Positions 7,591-12,719 of a stretch of DNA of 12,719 bases are shown one piece after another; position 1 is the first letter of the stretch, and each line of letters opens with the position of its first letter. A program made the translations under genes and the position numbers. The DNA is taken from assembly GCA_002333125.1 (NCBI GenBank), contig DDBM01000157.1, positions 1 to 12,719 on the forward strand, given 5' to 3'. The notes beneath the pieces are model-generated. The model ran no database searches, was not told where the DNA came from, and saw nothing but the letters and a program-made list of their open reading frames with translations. This DNA is from Moraxellaceae bacterium UBA2032. GTDB taxonomy: Bacteria > Pseudomonadota > Gammaproteobacteria > Pseudomonadales > Moraxellaceae.

Positions 7591-8475
7591 ATGAAAAAAT
7601 CGGTCATTTTTAGCTTATTGGTTTTATTCAGTACACAAGCGTTAGCAAGCATCAACATTGTAGCAACCACCAGCAGTATGGGCATGTTAAGCCGTACCAT
7701 TGGCGGTGATTTGGTTAAAGTGACCGAATTAGCCCCACCCGACCGCGATGTGCACACCTTACAAGTGCGTCCCTCCATGATGCAAGCCTTACGCCAAGCC
7801 CAATTAGTGGTATCTATTGGTGCTGAGCTTGAGCAAGGTTGGCTACCTCCTGCCATCGAAAGCTCATCTAATCCCAAAATTTTGCCCAATAGCATGGGTT
7901 ATTTTGAGGCCGCCGCTCAAGCACCGCTTATAGATGCTCAAGCCAATGCTAACCGTAGTCAAGGTGACGTACACCCTTTAGGTAATCCTCATGTACAACT
8001 CGACCCTGTCAAAATGGCCGATATTGGCCTTGCTTTAGCAGAGCGTTTATCTAAATTAGATGCCGCTAATGCCGCCAAATATCGTCAAAATGCTCAACAA
8101 TTTAAAGCAGCAGTTGAGGCCAAGCTACCGCAATGGCAAAAATTAAGCGCAGGCAGTACAGGCGTGATTTTGTATCACAAAGATGCCAATTATTTGCTTA
8201 CCCGTTTTAATGTGCCGTTATTAGCTTATGTAGAACCTTTAGCAGGTATTCCACCCACTGCAAGCCATATTTTATCCTTAGTACAACAATTTAAAGGCAA
8301 AAAAGGCGTTATTTTACATACGGTTTATCAAGGTAATGCAGGCATTGCCCAACTCGCGCAACAACTTGGTTGGAATCATGTATCTTTGCCTTTAGAACCT
8401 GTAAGCAATGGTAATCAACAAGCTTACTTTGCGGTGATTGACCAATGGCTTAATGCAGTAGCTAATAATAAATAA
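7591..8475 (+). CDS. znuA: Zinc ABC transporter periplasmic substrate-binding protein (ZnuA/TroA family)
   Basis: This 294-residue protein has a signal peptide (about 1-19, MKKSVIFSLLVLFSTQALA) followed by the cluster A-I domain INIVATTSSMGML. Expected metal ligands of the TroA/ZnuA family (PF01297) are His55 (DRDVHTLQV), His134 (GNPHVQLDP) and His196 (ILYHKDANY). The fourth ligand, normally Asp or Glu, may be Glu269 (LPLEPVSN), though His243 (ILHTVYQ) is also near. The long His-rich loop of many ZnuA proteins is reduced to the short DVHPLGNPH segment. It delivers zinc from the periplasm to the ABC permease. The ATG at 7591 is preceded by AGAG. The Zur-like operator of the operon and the adjacent ATPase and permease favour zinc over manganese, though specificity cannot be proven from sequence. 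Confidence 0.88.
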   Translation: MKKSVIFSLLVLFSTQALASINIVATTSSMGMLSRTIGGDLVKVTELAPPDRDVHTLQVRPSMMQALRQAQLVVSIGAELEQGWLPPAIESSSNPKILPNSMGYFEAAAQAPLIDAQANANRSQGDVHPLGNPHVQLDPVKMADIGLALAERLSKLDAANAAKYRQNAQQFKAAVEAKLPQWQKLSAGSTGVILYHKDANYLLTRFNVPLLAYVEPLAGIPPTASHILSLVQQFKGKKGVILHTVYQGNAGIAQLAQQLGWNHVSLPLEPVSNGNQQAYFAVIDQWLNAVANNK

Positions 8476-8486
8476 AGGCTTTTTAA

Positions 8487-8523
8487 CCCTCACCCCAACC
8501 CTCTCCCACAGGGAGAGGGAGGA
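8487..8523 (+). repeat. Dispersed GC-rich repeat with perfect 9-bp hairpin
   Basis: CCCTCTCCC (8499-8507) pairs perfectly with GGGAGAGGG (8511-8519) around a 3-nt loop ACA. It is preceded by CTCACCCCAA, exactly as in the copy at 517-586 (inverse orientation). It begins 12 bp after the znuA stop codon. It may act as a 3'-end or terminator-like structure within the operon. Confidence 0.7.
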
Positions 8524-8549
8524 GTAGCTGTAGCCTTAAATGGCATACT

Positions 8550-8580
8550 CCCGTGTTACGTTGCACTTCACACGGGCTAC
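8550..8580. repeat. REP-like palindromic element (CCCG...CGGGCTAC type)
   Basis: CCCGTGT (8550-8556) and ACACGGG (8570-8576) are 7-bp inverted repeats around a 13-nt loop, followed by CTAC. This resembles the widely dispersed extragenic palindromes of the form CCCGGAT...ATCCGGGCTAC found in many proteobacteria. It lies only 24 bp before the ATPase start and about 30 bp after the GAGAGGG-type repeat. It contains the GTG at 8553, which is therefore not a credible start. Confidence 0.55.
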
Positions 8581-8603
8581 TTATAATAAATAAGAGCAAT
8601 ACC

Positions 8604-9185
8604 ATGACATTACTACAGCTCGATGCCGTTAGTGTAGGCTATCAAAAACCCGTCTTAGCCAATATCTCTTTTAAGGTGCATAAAGGCGAAGTCTTAGGCT
8701 TGAGCGGTAGCAATGGTTGTGGCAAAAGTACCCTGCTCAAAGCATTAAGTGGCGAAGCGCGAGTTTTTTCAGGCTCAATTACTAAAGCACCAAACCTTAA
8801 CATCAGCCTGCAAAAACAACACCCATTACGCTTGGCTAACTTTCCTTTATCGAGCCACGAATACCTACGTTTAATGGCTGCCGATAAAGCCGAACTTCCT
8901 GCACGTTTAGCGGTATTACGTCATAAAAGAGTCGATAGTTTATCGGGTGGACAGTTTCAACTATTAAGTATTTGGGCGTGTTTGGCATCTAGTAATAGTC
9001 ATTTAGTATTATTAGATGAACCCACCAATAATCTTGACCCAGCGGGCGTTAACTTGTTGCTTACTATGCTAAGTGAACGGCAACCACAACAAGGCATTGT
9101 GTTAATTAGCCACGACAAAGATTTTGTACAACAGGCCACCACACGCCAAATAGACCTCACCCACTTACATTGCTCCGATGTATAA
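8604..9185 (+). CDS. znuC: Zinc ABC transporter ATP-binding protein (ZnuC-like, short)
   Basis: I chose the ATG at 8604, which has AAGAG 7 nt upstream, over the GTG at 8553, which sits in a palindromic repeat. The protein then has 193 residues and begins MTLLQLDAVSVGY, a normal ABC start. Walker A is GSNGCGKST (35-43), the Q-loop is near Gln70-72, the signature is LSGGQ (113-117), Walker B is LVLLDEP (134-140), and the H-loop is His170 (ISHD). It is complete but short for ZnuC (about 230-250 aa): the helical subdomain between Q-loop and signature is compressed to about 40 residues, and the C-terminal extension is missing. It powers the transporter with the permease 3 nt downstream. All catalytic motifs are intact. 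Confidence 0.92.
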   Translation: MTLLQLDAVSVGYQKPVLANISFKVHKGEVLGLSGSNGCGKSTLLKALSGEARVFSGSITKAPNLNISLQKQHPLRLANFPLSSHEYLRLMAADKAELPARLAVLRHKRVDSLSGGQFQLLSIWACLASSNSHLVLLDEPTNNLDPAGVNLLLTMLSERQPQQGIVLISHDKDFVQQATTRQIDLTHLHCSDV

Positions 9186-9188
9186 ATT

Positions 9189-9974
9189 ATGCACTTAATT
9201 TTTGACCCTTTATTTCGTATTCCCTTAATGGTTGGCTTAATTGCCAGTATTTTGCTGCCGCTACTTGGCGCGTTATTACACGCCCGCGAAGAATGGTTAG
9301 CCGCTTTAGGTATTGCTCACGTCACAGCCGCCGCGCAATTGGTGGGTGCTGCGCTAGGTTTACCTTTATTAGCCAGTGGCACTATCGGTGCAATCGTAGC
9401 CGTTATTGCCAAGCAGTTTACCGCGCAGCAGGGTAATTTAGGGTATGCCCTGCTGATGTTTGCTGGTTGGGCGGTATTGTATTTAGTGGCGGCTAATAGT
9501 TCATTGGGTGAGTCTTTGGCACACGCCATGAGTGATGGGCAGATTTTTTTGGTCGGCAAAGACCAACTGATTGCTATGTTGTTGGTCGCTATTCCATTTT
9601 TGGCGTGTTTTGCTTGGTGGTCACAGCGTTTGTTAAGGGCGCGTTTTTTTACGGGTTACGAGCAAGCCAATAAGTTACCTGCATGGCGTTGGCATTTAAG
9701 TTTTGATGTACTTGCGGCGTTATTGTTGGCCTTTAGTACGGCATCCTTAGGGTTGATGGCGAGCTTTGCTTTAGTGGTGTTGCCTGCATGGGCAGCCTTT
9801 GCGTTAAGTAAAAGTTGGAAAAGTGCTTTATGGCTAAGTTTGTTGATTGGCGTGGTGAGTTATTTTATTTCGTTTGTAGTTGCCCTAAGTTATGACCAAG
9901 CTTTTGCACCTGTACAAGTGGCAGTATTATTTTGTTTGGCGGTTGGGTTAAGACTTTTTAAGTGGCGGTTTTGA
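9189..9974 (+). CDS. znuB: Zinc ABC transporter permease (ZnuB/ABC-3 family)
   Basis: This 261-residue membrane protein has about seven or eight hydrophobic helices (roughly 12-32, 39-62, 63-76, 84-102, 125-145, 171-200, 212-234, 240-257). The segment LGLMASFALVVLPAWAAFA (187-205) matches the conserved core of ABC-3 permeases (PF00950). Length fits the family. The ATG begins 3 nt after the ATPase stop codon with no obvious Shine-Dalgarno, indicating translational coupling. It forms the channel through which zinc from the binding protein is pumped into the cytoplasm. The next gene starts 51 bp later, with no terminator hairpin visible between. Confidence 0.92.
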   Translation: MHLIFDPLFRIPLMVGLIASILLPLLGALLHAREEWLAALGIAHVTAAAQLVGAALGLPLLASGTIGAIVAVIAKQFTAQQGNLGYALLMFAGWAVLYLVAANSSLGESLAHAMSDGQIFLVGKDQLIAMLLVAIPFLACFAWWSQRLLRARFFTGYEQANKLPAWRWHLSFDVLAALLLAFSTASLGLMASFALVVLPAWAAFALSKSWKSALWLSLLIGVVSYFISFVVALSYDQAFAPVQVAVLFCLAVGLRLFKWRF

Positions 9975-10025
9975 TAAAAATCATATTTTGCTAAGCTACA
10001 AGGATAAGTTTTAAAGGAGATAAAA

Positions 10026-11822
10026 ATGTCTAATCGTAACGACTTAATTATTTGGGATGCCGATGTTTACGGCGCACCCGATGACTATAATGCACAGTCG
10101 CTCCATTTAGCGCGATTATTGGCAGAGCAAGCTGCAGAGCCGAGCAAAAAATTACTTGCTTTTACGCGTGATATTGAGCAACAAAGCAAAGCAAGAAACT
10201 TTCCACCAGCCATAGCCCGTTATTTAAGTAATTTTGACGCAAGAGTAAAAGCATCAAATACGGCTGCTTATTGTTTTAACCTACCCGAATATAATTGGTA
10301 TGGCTTGGTTAAAATTGTACTTAAAACAGCAAAAAAGCATGGCCTAGTTTTATTGGGAGAGGAGCTAGTTTTAGTTTTATTAGCGAATGGCTCTATTACA
10401 CCGCCGCAAAGTGAAGAATATTGGCTACAGGCTTTAGATGAGCGAAAAAGAAAAAATGACTTTCCTGAAACCTTAGACGAGTTTCATGACTTGCTCACAG
10501 AACGTATGGGAGCATTATTAGCAACGCGTGATTTTATTTTAGAAACTAATACTGTTGAAGATAATGATGAAGTCTGTATGGAATATATACGGAAAAAATC
10601 ATTGGTCAATCATAAAATTTGCTTTTATTGTCAAGGAGGTGACTCTTATTTCAAAGTAGATACTTATTTCACGATAGCTGAAGAGAATATGATACAAATC
10701 GCCAAGAAATCAGATTATCAATTGGCAGGGGATAGTATCTCATTATATATTAGTGGCATATTAGCCCCTAAAGAGATTGAAGATTGGGAAAGTTTTGAAG
10801 AGTTGATGTTAGTCTTTAAGCAAATTGTCTTAAAATGGTCAGACTCTGCACTAGATATTAAAGGAATAGATGCACTCATTAATGGCGATACTGATGAACG
10901 AGTTAGGAATATAGTGCATGAAAAATGGGATATACCCTATGCTTTAATTGTTGCTCGTTTAGCAGATAATCCTAATTTTGAACACTTAGCCGCGAGTTTA
11001 TCCCCCCAATCAAGTAAAAAATCTTGGCCTGCTAAAACTAAGTCTCGATATACATGTCCAAATCTTGTGCAATACCTCCGCGATAATGTTCGTCCTTTTG
11101 TTGGCATTATTACAACCGAGCCTGAATATCATAATGATTTAGCAAATACACTGATTGAGTTTGCCCAGCTTTTTAAAACAACCATGACAGAGCTATTAAA
11201 GCCCCATGGTTTTGAATATTATTATGGGGCCTCGCCAGAAACATTGACCGATGCAAAAGAATTTCAGTTAACTTTTATCCGAAACCTATCTAACAGCTCC
11301 CATAAACTCATTTTTGATTGTTTTCATAAAAATGGTGAATTTATTTTTACGAGTGTCAATCTCCAATTATTCGAAAGAGAAACATCTTCTGTTCTAAGTA
11401 ACATAGGCTGCCACAACTGGAGTACAGGCTGGATTTTGTTAAATATTGCACAAATTTTAGACTCTAACCAACATTCTTTTGTCGTTAATGATAAAAAGAG
11501 TTTTGAGGAGTTATTATTACTCATCAAACACTCTGCTGTTGTTTGGTCAAATACAGCCGTAGATATTAAGGGAATTGACATTTTATTTAATGGCGATATT
11601 GATGAGAGGGTGAAGAAACGAGTCCACCATTTTGCCTATATGCCTCATGCACTCATTGCAGCTCGATTAGCCAATAACTCACAATTTGATACACTTGCGA
11701 TGACTTTGGCTCCAATCAAAGACGATAATAAGATTTGGCGTGCACCTGCCAAAATAGACCCATTTGAAGCATGGCCAAAACTGGTGCAATATCTTCGTGA
11801 CGAAGTTAAGCCTTTGGTTTAA
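10026..11822 (+). CDS. Uncharacterised 598-aa protein: immunity-like N-terminal domain plus two copies of a ~230-aa module
   Basis: I do not recognise this protein as a named family. It is soluble, with no signal peptide or membrane helix. Residues 1-130 open IIWDADVYGAP and end with a KKHGLVLLGEE motif; that pattern resembles small domains seen in immunity-type proteins, but this is pattern memory, not a match. Residues about 150-358 and 372-598 are two diverged copies of one module. Both contain WSxxAxDIKGID (271-282 and 507-518, 236 apart), then a NGDxDERV segment, then YALIVARLADN/HALIAARLANN, then LVQYLRD. The middle of copy 2 (FQLTFIRNLSN...FIFTSVNLQLF) faintly recalls DUF4304-type folds. 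A strong Shine-Dalgarno AAAGGAGA lies upstream of the ATG. It follows znuB by 51 bp, so it could be read through from the zinc operon. A binding or immunity role is speculative. Confidence 0.7.
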   Translation: MSNRNDLIIWDADVYGAPDDYNAQSLHLARLLAEQAAEPSKKLLAFTRDIEQQSKARNFPPAIARYLSNFDARVKASNTAAYCFNLPEYNWYGLVKIVLKTAKKHGLVLLGEELVLVLLANGSITPPQSEEYWLQALDERKRKNDFPETLDEFHDLLTERMGALLATRDFILETNTVEDNDEVCMEYIRKKSLVNHKICFYCQGGDSYFKVDTYFTIAEENMIQIAKKSDYQLAGDSISLYISGILAPKEIEDWESFEELMLVFKQIVLKWSDSALDIKGIDALINGDTDERVRNIVHEKWDIPYALIVARLADNPNFEHLAASLSPQSSKKSWPAKTKSRYTCPNLVQYLRDNVRPFVGIITTEPEYHNDLANTLIEFAQLFKTTMTELLKPHGFEYYYGASPETLTDAKEFQLTFIRNLSNSSHKLIFDCFHKNGEFIFTSVNLQLFERETSSVLSNIGCHNWSTGWILLNIAQILDSNQHSFVVNDKKSFEELLLLIKHSAVVWSNTAVDIKGIDILFNGDIDERVKKRVHHFAYMPHALIAARLANNSQFDTLAMTLAPIKDDNKIWRAPAKIDPFEAWPKLVQYLRDEVKPLV

Positions 11823-11923
11823 TGTTTAAAGAAAATAAAGCCAGCGTAGGTTAAAGCACAAAACCCACCATCATCAATAAAATCATAATGATGGGTCTCA
11901 TCTCTAGCCTCATCAGTAAAACT

Positions 11924-11963
11924 CTAAAGTGTGCAGCGTGTCCTGACTTGCTGCATACTTTAG
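11924..11963 (-). terminator. Hairpin at 3' end of the PIN toxin-antitoxin operon
   Basis: CTAAAGTGTGCAGC (11924-11937) and GCTGCATACTTTAG (11950-11963) form a 14-bp stem with a single mismatch (wobble on the plus strand) around a 12-nt loop. The antitoxin stop codon (11960-11962) lies in the right arm. On the minus strand a short TTTT follows. It can serve as a terminator for the operon and possibly for the convergent 598-aa gene ending at 11822. A smaller stem CCATCAT/ATGATGG (11868-11894) lies further left. Confidence 0.45.
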
Positions 11964-12169
11964 GTGTTGCGCTTTCTTTGCGCCTTAATACCTGCAACAA
12001 TGCTTTTGACTGAGTCATTTTTAAATAACGCCTCACGCTCCACCGTATAATCGCCATCACCCACCCTAAACTGATTCAAAAATCGCATCGTGTCAATAAC
12101 ACCTAGCTCTTGAATTAGCGCGTGTTTGGCGCGATTTGTTACTTCCGAAATTGGTTGAATAACGCTCAT
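11960..12169 (-). CDS. Small partner protein (putative antitoxin) of the PIN toxin
   Basis: This 69-residue protein begins MSVIQPISEVTNRAKHAL, contains DYTVERE (40-46) in the core, and ends with a basic tail KAQRKRNT. By recollection it belongs to a family of about 70-aa companions encoded next to PIN-domain proteins; the DYTxER motif is characteristic of that set. Its ATG overlaps the toxin stop codon by 4 nt (ATGA at 12166-12169), and an AGAGGT Shine-Dalgarno sits inside the end of the toxin gene. Translational coupling would keep the pair balanced. The proposed role is to bind and neutralise the toxin and help repress the operon. That role is inferred from gene arrangement; no known DNA-binding fold is evident. 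Confidence 0.7.
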   Translation of the reverse strand: MSVIQPISEVTNRAKHALIQELGVIDTMRFLNQFRVGDGDYTVEREALFKNDSVKSIVAGIKAQRKRNT

Positions 12170-12606
12170 TTCACTACCTCTGGCACTAGCCCCAAAAGAG
12201 TTGTAACCTTACAGCCCAAATCTAAAAACGATTGAGCCTTTTTAAATAACTTATCATCGCAAGTACAAAAAAAATCGACTTTTGCAACTGACGCAAGCGC
12301 AAGATGAACAGCATCCATTGCCAGTACTCCGCGTTGTTCAAATGTTAGAGCCAAGGCCTCAACCGCATCAGTGACTTCTAGATACTCTGAGGCAAGAGCC
12401 AGCACTGCGAATACCTCGTTGCGGCGTGCTTCATCAGGAATACGGCCAACTTCATAGTCCAATGCCTCTGAACCCACCATGCATAACTCTTTGGCCTGAA
12501 CCGCAGCTAGTATGGCAAAAACGGCTTCTGTTTCTATTCTAACGCGAGGATGTGTCTGATTATCAAGCGGGCGTTGTAAGCAGCAGTTATCAAGGTAAAT
12601 ACGCAT
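12166..12606 (-). CDS. PIN-domain toxin (VapC-like endoribonuclease)
   Basis: This 146-residue PIN-domain protein has the expected acidic residues: Asp6 (MRIYLDN), Glu47 (VGSEALDYE), Asp98 (LAMDAVHLALA) and Asp117/118 (CTCDDKLF). Such enzymes cleave RNA with metal ions in the cytoplasm. The N-terminal LDNCCLQRPLD with IETEAVFAIL is typical of one PIN subgroup I recognise from pattern, whose members accompany a small downstream gene. Here the toxin gene comes first and the partner second. The ATG at 12604-12606 has only a weak Shine-Dalgarno (AGG), consistent with low toxin translation. A strong promoter lies 50-75 bp upstream. All catalytic residues appear intact. The RNA target is unknown. 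Confidence 0.88.
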   Translation of the reverse strand: MRIYLDNCCLQRPLDNQTHPRVRIETEAVFAILAAVQAKELCMVGSEALDYEVGRIPDEARRNEVFAVLALASEYLEVTDAVEALALTFEQRGVLAMDAVHLALASVAKVDFFCTCDDKLFKKAQSFLDLGCKVTTLLGLVPEVVK

Positions 12607-12644
12607 AAATTGCCTATGCCACTCGGTTTGGGTGCTTGGTAAGT

Positions 12645-12668
12645 TATCTAAGATATTATTGTTAGATA
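12645..12668. promoter_or_regulatory. Inverted repeat over the -10 box, candidate operator of the toxin-antitoxin operon
   Basis: TATCTAA (12645-12651) and TTAGATA (12662-12668) are perfect 7-bp arms 10 bp apart, centred on the predicted -10 box (12655-12660). Position and spacing fit autorepression by the toxin-antitoxin complex. The binding protein is inferred. Confidence 0.55.
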
Positions 12669-12683
12669 CTTAACTCATGTCAA
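12655..12683 (-). promoter_or_regulatory. Predicted sigma70 promoter of the PIN toxin-antitoxin operon
   Basis: On the minus strand there is a perfect -35 TTGACA (12678-12683), a 17-bp spacer and -10 AATAAT (12655-12660, five of six consensus bases). The expected transcription start is near 12648, giving a leader of about 40 nt before the toxin ATG. Confidence 0.75.
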
Positions 12684-12719
12684 CGAATCACTGGTAAATA
12701 TCAGCAATTCTCAATTTGA

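Noticed and set aside
8553..8603. Upstream GTG start extending the ATPase by 17 residues
   Set aside because: The GTG lies inside a REP-like palindrome with no Shine-Dalgarno; the ATG at 8604 has one and gives a normal ABC N-terminus.
11324..11581. Minus-strand frame of 85 codons inside the 598-aa gene
   Set aside because: It is antisense to a conserved repeat module and has no ribosome-binding site or recognisable motif.
11851..12060. Minus-strand frame of 69 codons overlapping the antitoxin
   Set aside because: It overlaps the better supported antitoxin in another frame and runs through the terminator-like hairpin; no family features are visible.

Overview
The window looks like chromosomal DNA of a low-to-moderate GC gammaproteobacterium. 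The genes are rich in TTA/TTG and AAA codons. The zinc operon includes an outer-membrane barrel, so the cell is Gram-negative, and the families and the Zur-type operator match gammaproteobacterial practice. A Moraxellales- or Thiotrichales-like host is a guess, not something I can prove here.

Layout. Positions 1-350 (minus) hold the N-terminal part of a TetR-family repressor, with a well-formed promoter (TTGACA, 17-bp spacer, TAAGAT) covered by a near-perfect palindrome. A second perfect 19-bp palindrome (461-479) and a 70-bp GC-rich dispersed repeat (517-586) follow. Positions 587-1141 (minus) encode a stand-alone LON substrate-binding-domain protein. Positions 1392-5554 (plus) carry two genes 29 bp apart: a tandem DsbA/HCCA-isomerase-like protein without CXXC motifs, and a 934-aa membrane hybrid histidine kinase with PAS, HisKA, HATPase and two receiver domains, the first of them degenerate. 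A small DUF697-like helical protein (5544-6002, minus) converges on the kinase gene and overlaps its 3' end by 11 bp.

Positions 6102-9974 form a zinc-uptake locus. A perfect 15-bp palindrome (TGTTATAGTATAACA), matching Zur operators, precedes a secreted outer-membrane beta-barrel protein, a zinc substrate-binding protein, a short ABC ATPase and an ABC-3 permease. Together they would carry zinc across both membranes under zinc-starvation control. The operon is interrupted by hairpin-forming dispersed repeats after the barrel gene and after the binding-protein gene. These could uncouple expression of its parts.

Positions 10026-11822 encode a 598-aa protein of unknown function: an immunity-like N-terminal domain plus two diverged copies of a ~230-residue module. 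It is the least explained gene of the window. Positions 11960-12606 (minus) encode a PIN-domain toxin followed by its small partner (toxin first, 4-nt overlap), with a strong promoter, an inverted repeat over its -10 box, and a terminator-like hairpin at the 3' end. I see no tRNA, rRNA, CRISPR array or complete insertion sequence.
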